Shown here: positions 27,664 to 38,101 of the stretch, in pieces
Layout: each line of letters starts with the position of its first letter
Numbering within the stretch: position 1 is the first letter of the stretch
Origin: JBBEAM01 sp040882845
GTDB lineage: Bacteria; Pseudomonadota; Alphaproteobacteria; Kiloniellales; DSM-21159
Length of the DNA: 64,000 nt
Direction of reading: 5' to 3'
NCBI GenBank assembly: GCA_040882845.1
Contig: JBBEAM010000016.1
Location: 186,001-250,000, forward strand
Translations under genes and position numbers: made by a program
The notes under the pieces: model-generated
The model's input: only the letters and a program-made list of their open reading frames with translations
Told to the model about the DNA's origin: nothing
Database searches by the model: none

Positions 27664-28503
27664 CTATTGGCTGGAGGAGGTCTGGGCCGTGAAAGGCCCG
27701 GCGAGCAGCGCCGGGTCGAGCCGCTCCTCGAACCAGTTCACCCGCCAGTCGAGATGCGGGCCGGTGGCCCGGCCGCTGTCGCCGAGCGTGGCGATGATCT
27801 CGCCCTGGGCGACCTGCTGTCCGACGATCACCTTGAGCCGCTGCAGATGCAGGAAGGCGGAGCTGAGCCCGTAGCCGTGGTCGAGGACTATCGTCCCGCC
27901 GGTATAGTAGAGATCCTCCTCCGCCAGGCGGACGATGCCAGCGGCCGGCGCCCGCACGGCGGTGCCCAGCGGGGCCGCGATGTCGACGCCGTAGTGCGGC
28001 CGCTTGGGCGCGCCGTTGAGGATTCGCTGACTGCCGTAGACGCCGCTGATCCGGCCCTGGGCGGGCCAGACGAAGCCGCTCTCGAACAGCGGCGCCGGCG
28101 TATCCAGGCGGCGGGCCGCCGCGATTGTCTCGTTCTCCAGGCGAATCCGATCGGTCACCTCGGCCGGCGGCTCGACGTACTTCGGCGGCAGGCCGTCGAT
28201 TCGCTGGATATTGTACTCGCGCGCTGCGACGCGCAGCGGGAGGGTCGCGTCCCGGCCGTAGGGGCAGATCACCCAGAGCCGCGCCTCGCCGGGATGATCG
28301 CGCCCGAAGCCCATCACGAAGCGGCCGGTCTCGCCAACCCGCAGCTCGGCGCCATCGAGATAGATGCGGCTTCCCGCCGGCGCACTGCCGCGCACCAGTC
28401 CGCCCTGGATGAAGTCGCCCTCGAAGGCCAGCTCCGTGGTGCAGTCCGCCAGGGCCGGTACCGCCGCCAGGGCGAAGACCAGGACCAGGGCGGGGAGCCT
28501 CAC
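27664..28503 (-). CDS. Secreted M23 family (LytM-type) metallopeptidase
   Basis: A 279-residue periplasmic protein with a signal peptide (about 1-19, ending ALA). An N-terminal Ig-like/DUF part covers about 25-95, and the C-terminal LytM domain is at about 140-265. The first zinc motif HYGVDIAAPLGT is normal. The second, usually GPHLHW, reads GPHLDW here, so the second metal His is replaced by Asp. Such variants are common in alphaproteobacterial M23 proteins and may be regulators of amidases rather than enzymes. The gene overlaps xseA by 4 bases. Confidence 0.9.
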   Translation of the reverse strand: MRLPALVLVFALAAVPALADCTTELAFEGDFIQGGLVRGSAPAGSRIYLDGAELRVGETGRFVMGFGRDHPGEARLWVICPYGRDATLPLRVAAREYNIQRIDGLPPKYVEPPAEVTDRIRLENETIAAARRLDTPAPLFESGFVWPAQGRISGVYGSQRILNGAPKRPHYGVDIAAPLGTAVRAPAAGIVRLAEEDLYYTGGTIVLDHGYGLSSAFLHLQRLKVIVGQQVAQGEIIATLGDSGRATGPHLDWRVNWFEERLDPALLAGPFTAQTSSSQ

Positions 28504-30005
28504 AACAGGCTGCCCTGGTCGTCGTCGCCGGAGACAGGCTTGGGTTTGGATGGCGCCTTGGCCTTCGGCGCCGCGCCGCCGGCGCCTCCGGAGGCCAGCG
28601 CCGGCACCTCGCCGTCCTGGAACTGCAGCCGCAGTTCCATGCCCGGGTCGAGCGCGGCGGCCCGGGTCAAGACTCCACTGGGCCCATGTACCACGGCGAA
28701 GCCGCGCTTCAGAGCGCCGTCGATCGAGGTGGTCTCGAGCAGGCGGCGCAGGGCGGCGAGCGACTCCGCCGCACCGTCCAGCCGCTGCCGCAACGCGCGC
28801 CGCAGGCGGGTTTCGGAATCGAGCTGCCGCAGGCTCTCGGCATGGCGCGGCAGCAGGCGCCGCCCGGCGCTTTCCAGCCGGGCGAGGCTATCGCGCAGAT
28901 CGCCCTCGGCCCAGCGCAGCTGCTGGCGCGGCTGCGGCAGGGCGGCGGCGACCTCGCGCAGCTCGGCCCGGCGCTGTGGGATCAACCGCCGGATCGCGCC
29001 CTTCAGCCGCTCAGCACGGTCGTCGAGGCGCTGCGCCAGCTCGCCGAGCAGGCGCAGCGGATCGGGGAGGCCACGGCCGAGACTCTCGACCCGCACCCGC
29101 CGCTCCTGCAGCAGGCGGTTGCCGCCGGCGACGGCGCGGCGGCCGAGATCGAGCACCTGGGTCAGCAGCTCGCTGCGCACCGGCACGGCGATTTCGGCGG
29201 CGGCGGTCGGGGTCGGCGCCCGGCGGTCGCTGACGAAATCGATCAGCGTGGTATCCGTCTCGTGGCCGACCGCCGAGATCAGGGGAATTGCCGAGCCGGC
29301 GGCGGCGCGGGCCACGACCTCCTCGTTGAAGGCCCAGAGATCCTCCAGGGAACCGCCGCCGCGCGCGACGATCAGCACATCGGGGCGGGGAATCTCCCCG
29401 CCTTCCGGCAGGGCGTTGAAGCCCTCGATGGCGCGGGCGACCTGTTCCGCCGCGCCATCGCCCTGCACCGCCACCGGCCAGACCAGGACATGGCGCGGGA
29501 AGCGTTCCGCCAGGCGGTGCAGGATGTCGCGGATCACCGCCCCCGAGGGCGAGGTGATGACGCCGATCACCTCCGGCAGGAAGGGCAGCGGGCGCTTGCG
29601 GTCCTGGTCGAACAGGCCCTCGGCGGCCAGCTTCTTCTTGCGGTCCTCGAGCAGCTTGAGCAGCGCGCCCTCGCCGGCGACCTCCAGGGAGTCGACCACG
29701 ATCTGATAGGTCGAGCGCCCGGCATAGGTGGTCAGCTTGCCGACGGCGATCACCTCCAGGCCTTCCTCCGGGCGGATCGACAGGCGGTTCGCGGCGCCGC
29801 GCCAGCAGACGGCATCGAGCACCGCGCTCTCGTCCTTCAGGCGGAAATAGACATGCCCGGACGACGGAAAGGACGGGCGGGTTATTTCGCCGCGCACGCG
29901 CACCCGCTCGAAGCCGCCCTCGACCGTGCGCTTCACGGCCTGGGACAGCTCCGTCACCGTCATCTCGGGAAGATTTGTCGCCAGATCATCCATTCTGGAA
30001 TCCAT
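28500..30005 (-). CDS. xseA: Exodeoxyribonuclease VII large subunit
   Basis: A 501-residue large subunit of exonuclease VII, which degrades single-stranded DNA from both ends. The OB-fold domain covers about 15-115 (VRVRGEITRPSFPSSGHVYF in part). The catalytic domain has LPFLPEVIGVITSPSGAVIRDI and DVLIVARGGGSLEDLWAFN, followed by a long helical region. The start is ATG 30005, or ATG 29993 four codons in. It is divergent from purD across 59 bases and overlaps the downstream M23 gene. The small subunit xseB is not in the window. Confidence 0.96.
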   Translation of the reverse strand: MDSRMDDLATNLPEMTVTELSQAVKRTVEGGFERVRVRGEITRPSFPSSGHVYFRLKDESAVLDAVCWRGAANRLSIRPEEGLEVIAVGKLTTYAGRSTYQIVVDSLEVAGEGALLKLLEDRKKKLAAEGLFDQDRKRPLPFLPEVIGVITSPSGAVIRDILHRLAERFPRHVLVWPVAVQGDGAAEQVARAIEGFNALPEGGEIPRPDVLIVARGGGSLEDLWAFNEEVVARAAAGSAIPLISAVGHETDTTLIDFVSDRRAPTPTAAAEIAVPVRSELLTQVLDLGRRAVAGGNRLLQERRVRVESLGRGLPDPLRLLGELAQRLDDRAERLKGAIRRLIPQRRAELREVAAALPQPRQQLRWAEGDLRDSLARLESAGRRLLPRHAESLRQLDSETRLRRALRQRLDGAAESLAALRRLLETTSIDGALKRGFAVVHGPSGVLTRAAALDPGMELRLQFQDGEVPALASGGAGGAAPKAKAPSKPKPVSGDDDQGSLL

Positions 30006-30064
30006 TCGCCGCTATGCTACAAGAGCCCCGCGCGGGCTTGCAAAGCATTAGCGGGGGCAAAAGG

Positions 30065-31339
30065 ATGAAGATTCTGGTGGTGGGATCGGGCGGACGGGAG
30101 CACGCCCTCTGCTGGGCGATCGGCGCCTCCCCCCTGGTCAGCAGGCTCTACTGCGCCCCCGGCAACGCCGGCATCGCCGAGAACGCGATCTGCCTGGACA
30201 TCGGCGCCGAGGACATTCCCGCCATCGTCGCTCATGCCGTGCAGGAAGCCTTCGACCTCGTCGTGGTCGGCCCCGAAGCCCCGCTGGTCGCCGGCTTGGC
30301 CGACGCTCTCAGCGCGGCTGGGATCCGGGTCTTCGGACCGGGCGCCGCCGCCGCGCGGCTGGAGGGCTCCAAGGGCTTCATGAAGGATCTCTGCGCCAAG
30401 TACGGAATTCCCACCGCCGCCTACGGACGCTTCAGCGACGCCGGGGCCGCCAAGAGCTTCATCGAGGCCCAGGGCGCGCCGATCGTGGTCAAGGCCGATG
30501 GTCTGGCCGCCGGCAAGGGGGTCACCGTCGCTGAAACCCTGGAACAGGCCTATGCCGCGGTCGACGAGGCCCTGCTCGAGGGACGCTTCGGCGCCGCCGG
30601 CGGCGAGGTGGTGATCGAGGAGTTTCTCGACGGCGAAGAGGTCAGCTTCTTCGCCCTGGTTGACGGCGAGACCGCCCTGCCGCTTGCCTCGGCCCAGGAC
30701 CACAAGCGCGTCTTCGACGGCGACGCAGGGCCCAACACCGGCGGCATGGGCGCCTACTCTCCCGCGCCGGTCATGGATGCTGCGCTGCAGGCCCAGGTGA
30801 TGCAGCGCATCGTTCAGCCGACGGTCGAGGCGATGCGGGCGGAGGGCTGCCCCTACCAGGGCGTGCTTTTCGCCGGACTGATGATCAAGGATGGCGAGGC
30901 CAAGCTGCTGGAGCACAACGTGCGCTTCGGCGATCCGGAATGCCAGGCGCTGACGATGCGTCTCAAGTCCGACATCGTTCCGGCGCTGCTGGCGACCGCC
31001 GACGGCCAGCTGAAAAACGTCGATCTGCGCTGGTACGACGAGGCGGCCCTTGTCGTGGTGCTGGCCGCCCAGGGCTACCCGGGGGCCTATGAAATGGGCA
31101 GCGTCATCTCCGGGCTCGGTGCGGCCGGACAGGATCCGGAGGTGACTGTGTTCCATGCCGGAACCGCCCGCAACGCGGCCGGCGAGCTGACCGCGGCCGG
31201 CGGCCGGGTGCTCGGCATCGCCGCGCGCGGCCGGGACATCGCAGAGGCCCAGCAGCGCGCCTATGCGGCGGTGGACAAGATCGACTGGCCGCAGGGCTTC
31301 TTCCGCCGCGACATCGGCTGGCGGGCGCTCAAGGGCTAG
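30065..31339 (+). CDS. purD: Phosphoribosylamine-glycine ligase
   Basis: A 424-residue ATP-grasp enzyme, GAR synthetase, that joins phosphoribosylamine and glycine in the second step of purine synthesis. The start MKILVVGSGGREHALCW is diagnostic. The ATP-grasp core has PIVVKADGLAAGKGV, EEFLDGEEVSFFALVDG, QDHKRVFDGDAGPNTGGMG (part) and LEHNVRFGDPECQ. An AAAGG lies 4 bases before the ATG. The TAG stop is also the first three bases of a 52-bp palindrome. Confidence 0.97.
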   Translation: MKILVVGSGGREHALCWAIGASPLVSRLYCAPGNAGIAENAICLDIGAEDIPAIVAHAVQEAFDLVVVGPEAPLVAGLADALSAAGIRVFGPGAAAARLEGSKGFMKDLCAKYGIPTAAYGRFSDAGAAKSFIEAQGAPIVVKADGLAAGKGVTVAETLEQAYAAVDEALLEGRFGAAGGEVVIEEFLDGEEVSFFALVDGETALPLASAQDHKRVFDGDAGPNTGGMGAYSPAPVMDAALQAQVMQRIVQPTVEAMRAEGCPYQGVLFAGLMIKDGEAKLLEHNVRFGDPECQALTMRLKSDIVPALLATADGQLKNVDLRWYDEAALVVVLAAQGYPGAYEMGSVISGLGAAGQDPEVTVFHAGTARNAAGELTAAGGRVLGIAARGRDIAEAQQRAYAAVDKIDWPQGFFRRDIGWRALKG

Positions 31340-31388
31340 AGCGAGATCGCCTTGGGCAGACTCGACCCAATCCGTGAATCTTGCTCTA
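31337..31388. repeat. 52-bp imperfect palindrome at the purD 3' end, TAGAGC-type
   Basis: The element opens TAGAGCGAGAT and closes ATCTTGCTCTA, whose complement is TAGAGCAAGAT, a match at 10 of 11 bases. Inner TTGGG and CCCAA also pair. The leading TAG is the purD stop codon. A related 50-bp element lies at 58074-58123. Probable dispersed intergenic repeat, perhaps acting as a terminator or mRNA stabiliser. Confidence 0.5.
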
Positions 31389-31398
31389 TTTCAACAGG

Positions 31399-31857
31399 CT
31401 AGCGCCTGGCGGCGAAGAAATCCTTCAGCAGCTGACCGCAGTCCAGTTCCCTGACGCCGCCGACGATTTCCGGGCTGTGATGGCAGGTTGCCTGCTCGAA
31501 CACCCGGGCGCCGTGTTCGACGCCGCCGCCCTTGGGGTCGTAGGCGCCGAACACCAGCCGCTCGAGCCGGGCGAAGGCGATCGCCTGGGCGCACATTGCG
31601 CAGGGCTCCAGGGTCGCCACCAGCACGCAGCCGGAAAGCTGCTTCTCGCCGAGAGACCGCGCCGCCGCGCGAATCGCCAGCAGCTCGGCATGGGCCGTCG
31701 GGTCCTTGTCGGCCTCGACCCGGTTGTGCGCCTCGGCCAGCACCTCCCCGCCGGCCAGGCGGGCGACCACCGCGCCGACCGGCACCTCGCCGGCCGCCGC
31801 GGCCAGCCGCGCCTGGGCCAGTGCACGCTGCATCAGACTGCTGTTGCTTTCTCGCAT
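31399..31857 (-). CDS. tadA: tRNA adenosine(34) deaminase / nucleoside deaminase
   Basis: A 152-residue zinc deaminase. The catalytic HAE is at 56-58 (TAHAELLAI) and the zinc Cys pair is in EPCAMC (84-89), followed by FGAYDPKGGG as in TadA. It should convert A34 to inosine in tRNA-Arg(ACG), an essential step. It stands opposite the DUF3775 gene and the RluB-type/RsmD RNA-modification genes, an arrangement frequent in Alphaproteobacteria. Confidence 0.93.
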   Translation of the reverse strand: MRESNSSLMQRALAQARLAAAAGEVPVGAVVARLAGGEVLAEAHNRVEADKDPTAHAELLAIRAAARSLGEKQLSGCVLVATLEPCAMCAQAIAFARLERLVFGAYDPKGGGVEHGARVFEQATCHHSPEIVGGVRELDCGQLLKDFFAARR

Positions 31858-31954
31858 GACTTCTTACTGCTGGTGGTCTTGCGCGCGGTCAAGCGTTAGC
31901 GTACCTGGATTGCGGAGGCCAGGAAGTGCCGGACGTTCACGGAGGGATCGCCCG

Positions 31955-32413
31955 ATGATCGAAATGGACAGCGATAAGGTCTGTTATCTTGTGATCAAGA
32001 TGCGCGAGTACGAGGAGGAGGGCCTGATCCGCTCCGAGTTCGATCAGGACGACGAAGGCTCAAACCTGCATCTCGGCGACCAAGGCGAGGACGACGGCGA
32101 GCTCGAGGACGAGGAAGGCTTCGTCGCCCTTGAAGACCAGGAGACCTCCGAGGATACCGCCTTCGACGAACTGCTCGGCTACATCCAAACCCTCGACGAG
32201 GAAGAGCAGGTCGAGCTGATCGCCCTGACCTGGCTCGGCCGCGGCGACTACGAAAAGGATGAGTGGAAAGCCGCGCTTACCGCCGCCAACGAGCGCCACA
32301 ACGCGCGCACCGCGCACTACCTGCTTGGGATGCCGCTGCTGGCCGACTACCTAGAGGAGGGGCTGGCCGCCTTCGACCTGTCCTGCACCGATTTCGACGA
32401 AAGCCGCATGTAG
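31955..32413 (+). CDS. DUF3775 family acidic protein
   Basis: A 152-residue, strongly acidic protein. It starts MIEMDSDKVCYLVIKMREY, then has an Asp/Glu-rich low-complexity linker (about 35-70). A folded part follows with LLGYIQTLDEEEQVELIALTWLGRGD (in part) and a C-terminal TAHYLLGMPLLADYLEEGL. This is the DUF3775 pattern. There is no signal peptide. Its stop is one base before the GTG start of the pseudouridine synthase, so the two are likely cotranscribed. Function unknown. Confidence 0.85.
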   Translation: MIEMDSDKVCYLVIKMREYEEEGLIRSEFDQDDEGSNLHLGDQGEDDGELEDEEGFVALEDQETSEDTAFDELLGYIQTLDEEEQVELIALTWLGRGDYEKDEWKAALTAANERHNARTAHYLLGMPLLADYLEEGLAAFDLSCTDFDESRM

Positions 32414-32414
32414 C

Positions 32415-33162
32415 GTGACCGAAAAAATCGACAGCGAAGGCGAGCGCATCGCGAAAGTGATCGCCCGGGCCGGGGTCTGTTCCCGGCGCGACGCCGAGAA
32501 GCTGATCGCCGAGCGCCGCGTCGCCGTCGACGGCAAGGTCATCGACACCCCGGCCACCAAGGTCACGCCCGCGCAGCGCATCCGTATCGATGGCGAGGCG
32601 CTGCCCCAGGCGGAGCCGGCGCGGCTGTGGCGCTTCCACAAGCCGGGGGGCATCGTCACCGCCGCGCGCGATCCCGAAGGCCGTCCCACGGTCTATGACC
32701 GCCTGCCGGAAGGCCTGCCCCGAGTGATGCCGGTCGGCCGCCTCGACATCACCTCCGAGGGGCTGCTGCTGCTGACCAACGACGGCGAGCTGAAGCGCCG
32801 TCTGGAACTGCCGAGCACCGGCTGGATTCGCCGCTACCGGGTCCGGGTGCATGGCCGAATCAGCCAGTCCGAGCTCGACAAGCTCGCCGAGGGCGTCACC
32901 GTCGAGGGCGTGACCTACGGCGCCATCCAGGCCACCCTGGACAGCCAGAGGGCCTCCAACGCCTGGCTGACGATGAGCCTGCGCGAGGGCAAGAACCGTG
33001 AAATCCGGCGCGTCTGCGAGCATCTGGAGCTGAGCGTCAACCGTCTGATCCGCGTCTCCTACGGGCCGTTCCACCTGGGCAAGCTGGAGCCGGGTGCGAT
33101 CGACGAGGTCAAGGGCAAGGTGCTGCGCGAGCAGCTCGGCCAAGACAGCCTGGGCAAGCGCG

Positions 33163-33182
<20 letters not shown>
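32415..33182 (+). CDS. Ribosomal pseudouridine synthase, RluB/RsuA family
   Basis: A 255-residue pseudouridine synthase with an N-terminal S4 RNA-binding domain (about 9-57). The catalytic Asp111 lies in VGRLDITSEGLLLLTNDG. The FHKPGG and EGKNREIRRVCEHL segments are family marks. Similarity is closest to the RluB/RluE/RsuA branch, so the target is 23S or 16S rRNA. Translation starts at GTG directly after the DUF3775 stop. Its end overlaps the rsmD start by 20 bases. Confidence 0.93.
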
Positions 33183-33732
<550 letters not shown>

Positions 33733-34194
33733 TCAGGCGGAGCGCTCGGCGACGTCGATCGCCGCGGTTTCCTTCGGCGAGGACAGCGCGATCATGGTCT
33801 GGGTGCGGACCACCCCGGGCAGCGCCTTCAGGCCCTGGCGAATCACCCGCTCCAGTTCCGCGGTCGAGGACACCCGCAGCTTCAGCAGATAGGAGTAGTC
33901 GCCGGTGACGTGGTGACACTCCTGCACCTGCTTGGTCGTCGCCACGGCGGCGAGGAAGGCGCTCTCCTGCTCCGGCCGCTCGATCAGCACCAGCACGAAG
34001 GCGCAGATGCCCTGGCCCAGCGCCGCCGCATCGAGCCGCGCCTCGAAGCCGCGGATGATTCCCACGGCCAGCAGCTTGCGGATCCGCTCGTTGACCGCCG
34101 AGACCGACAGCCCGATCCGCTGCCCCAGCTCCGCGTTGGTCAGCTTGGCGTCGCGCTGCAGCAGGCCGAGCAATCTCCGGTCGAGCTTATCCAT
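33733..34194 (-). CDS. Lrp/AsnC family transcriptional regulator
   Basis: A 153-residue regulator with an N-terminal winged helix (LDRRLLGLLQRDAKLTNAEL) and a C-terminal RAM domain (ECHHVTGDYSYLLKLRV). The family senses amino acids and forms octamers. It is divergent from a LysE-type exporter at 34275, the standard arrangement for a regulator of amino acid efflux. The 80-base gap between them has an AT-rich palindrome that could be its operator. Confidence 0.94.
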   Translation of the reverse strand: MDKLDRRLLGLLQRDAKLTNAELGQRIGLSVSAVNERIRKLLAVGIIRGFEARLDAAALGQGICAFVLVLIERPEQESAFLAAVATTKQVQECHHVTGDYSYLLKLRVSSTAELERVIRQGLKALPGVVRTQTMIALSSPKETAAIDVAERSA

Positions 34195-34210
34195 TTCAGT
34201 CTTTCTTACG

Positions 34211-34225
34211 GAATTTTTATAATTC
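34211..34225 (+). promoter_or_regulatory. Palindrome with TATAAT in the lrp-like/lysE-like divergent region
   Basis: GAATT (34211-34215) and AATTC (34221-34225) flank TTTAT, and TATAAT occupies 34218-34223, with a further GAATTT at 34231. This AT-rich block is a plausible Lrp-type operator overlapping the exporter -10 element. No good -35 hexamer is seen. Confidence 0.4.
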
Positions 34226-34274
34226 TACAGGAATTTATCTTGTGCAGTCGAGAAAAGCCAATTCAAATGCGCTG

Positions 34275-34894
34275 ATGTACTCTGCCACCCCGCTGTTCTT
34301 CCAGGCGCTGGCCATAGGCTTCGCGGTGGCGGTGCCGCTCGGCCCGATCGGTCTGCTCTGCATCGAACGCACCCTGCGTCTCGGCTTGATGACGGGGCTC
34401 GCGACCGGTCTCGGCGTCGCCCTGGCGGACGCCAGCTACGGCGCCCTGGTGGCGACCGGAGCGGCGCTCTTCGCGGAGGCCCTGAGCGATCACGAGCGGA
34501 CGCTGCGCAGCCTCGGCGGCCTGGCGCTCGCCGCCATCGGGCTGCGCGCGCTGCTGCGCGCCGGGCAGAGCCGCACGGTAGCGGTGCAGGCGCGCGGCGC
34601 GCTTTTTCTCGCCTTCGCCAGCGCCTACCTCCTGACCCTTGCCAATCCGGCGACCATCGCCTCCTTCGCGGCGATCTTCGCCGGGCTGGGCTTGTCCCGC
34701 ACAGCCGCGACACCGGACGCCGCCGCCGCAGTGGTCGCCGGCGTCTTTCTCGGCTCGCTGCTGTGGTGGATCGTGCTCAGTGCGGCAATCGCCGCTCTGC
34801 GCCACCGCCTGCCGCCCGCCGTGGTCGCCTGGATCAACCGCGGCGCCGGGACACTGCTGACCGCCGCCGGCTTGTGGCTGTTCTTGGCCGCGTT

Positions 34895-34898
<4 letters not shown>
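34275..34898 (+). CDS. LysE family amino acid exporter
   Basis: A 207-residue inner membrane protein with six predicted helices. The LysE/RhtB signature GFAVAVPLGPIGLLCIERTL follows the N-terminus, and ALADASYGALVATG and TLANPATIASF are typical. It should export a basic or neutral amino acid. I chose the ATG at 34275 because the first helix starts just after it; a GTG at 34242 would add 11 polar residues and sit too near the likely promoter. Control by the divergent Lrp-type protein is probable. Confidence 0.9.
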
Positions 34899-36709
<1,811 letters not shown>

Positions 36710-36710
36710 C

Positions 36711-38024
36711 TCAGCCCTCGAAGGGTACGGCTTTTGGCATGGCAGCCAGGTTCTGCCGCGCCAGGATCTTGCCCTCCTCCACCGCCGGCTGGCCGTAGGG
36801 CGAAACTCCGAACAGCCGCGCCGCCAGGATCGTCTCCAGCATGAAGTGCATGTAGAGCCCGCCGAGCGCCGCCTCGTCGAGAACATCGAGGCTGATCAGC
36901 CGGGTCGGGCGGCCGTTGTTGATCAGGCTCTCCACCGTCGCCCGCGCCTCGGCGTCCATCAGGTCGCCCATCCGGCGGCCGCCGAGATAGTCAGCGCCCA
37001 GCGCCTCGGCTTCCGCCGAGCGCAGCAGCGCGCCTTCGCCCGCCGTCGCAAGGTGGATCACCGTGAAGAGCTTGTCCCAGGGGCCGTCGAGATAGAGCTG
37101 CAGCTGGCTGTGCTGGTCGACCGGGCCGAGCGCGCGGATCGGCGTCGTGCCCTGGCCGTCCTTGCCCAGACTTTCGGCCCAGAGCTGGCGGTACCACAGG
37201 CCGAAGTCGGCCAGGCGGTCGCCGTAGGTCATCAGCACCGACTGGCTGACCCCACGTTCGCGCTGCAGGCCGACGGCGAGCGCCGCGCCCTGGGCCGGCG
37301 GCGGCAGCGGGTCGCTGCGCAGCCGCTGCAGCACCTCGCCGGCGCCGCGGCGAAAGGCGGAGATGTCGAGCCCGGCGATGGCGGCCGGCAGCAGGCCGAC
37401 CTTGCTCAGGACAGAGAAGCGGCCGCCGATCTTTTCGTCGTGCTCCAGGCAGAGTAGACCCTGCCGTTCGACCAGGCGGCGCAGCGGCGAGTCGCCGGGC
37501 CCGGCGATGGCCACTACCCGCTCGGCGAGATCCGCGTCGCCCAGCCCCTCGCGCAGGAAGGCCAGCACGGTGAGGATCTGGGTCAGGGTTTCGGCGGTGC
37601 CGCCGGACTTGGAGATCGCCACCACGCCGAGGCGCTGCGGATCAAAACTGGCGAGCGCGGCCTGCCAGACCGCCGGATCGATGGAGTCGAGGAAATGCAG
37701 CCGCGGCACCCCCGGCGGCGGACCGAAGCCGAGGTCGGCCAGGCCATAGAGCGACTGTCCGCCGAGCGAGGAGCCGCCGGTGCCGAGCACCAGGACGTCA
37801 TTGCACAGCGGCCAGAAGCGCGCCGCCGCCTCGCGAATCTCGGCGAAGTCGTCGTCGCGCTCCGGCAGCGCGAGCAGGGCCGCGCTCTCTGGATCCGGCT
37901 TGTCGAGCAGATCGCGAAGGTGCGTTCTGACTGCGGCGGATTCACGCTCTGCCGCCGTCTTCGAGAGGCCGCCCTTACCCAGGGCTTCCTCGAAACAGGT
38001 TTCCATTTGGATGTCGAAAAGCAT
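36711..38024 (-). CDS. pgi: Glucose-6-phosphate isomerase
   Basis: A 437-residue isomerase interconverting glucose 6-phosphate and fructose 6-phosphate. The sugar isomerase folds hold VLGTGGSSLGGQSLYG, ISKSGGTAETL, LGPVDQHSQLQLYLDGP (part) and a late SPYGQPAVEEGK with the catalytic Lys. It is of the shorter bacterial type rather than the 550-residue enterobacterial type. Its stop lies one base before the mutL ATG. An alternative ATG is available six codons downstream. Confidence 0.94.
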   Translation of the reverse strand: MLFDIQMETCFEEALGKGGLSKTAAERESAAVRTHLRDLLDKPDPESAALLALPERDDDFAEIREAAARFWPLCNDVLVLGTGGSSLGGQSLYGLADLGFGPPPGVPRLHFLDSIDPAVWQAALASFDPQRLGVVAISKSGGTAETLTQILTVLAFLREGLGDADLAERVVAIAGPGDSPLRRLVERQGLLCLEHDEKIGGRFSVLSKVGLLPAAIAGLDISAFRRGAGEVLQRLRSDPLPPPAQGAALAVGLQRERGVSQSVLMTYGDRLADFGLWYRQLWAESLGKDGQGTTPIRALGPVDQHSQLQLYLDGPWDKLFTVIHLATAGEGALLRSAEAEALGADYLGGRRMGDLMDAEARATVESLINNGRPTRLISLDVLDEAALGGLYMHFMLETILAARLFGVSPYGQPAVEEGKILARQNLAAMPKAVPFEG

Positions 38025-38101
38025 GCCTTCGCCTCGATTCGACCGATACTCAGGTTAGCAGAGTCGCTAGACCGCCGGTAGCGGGCGGCCAAAGACTCGG
38101 G

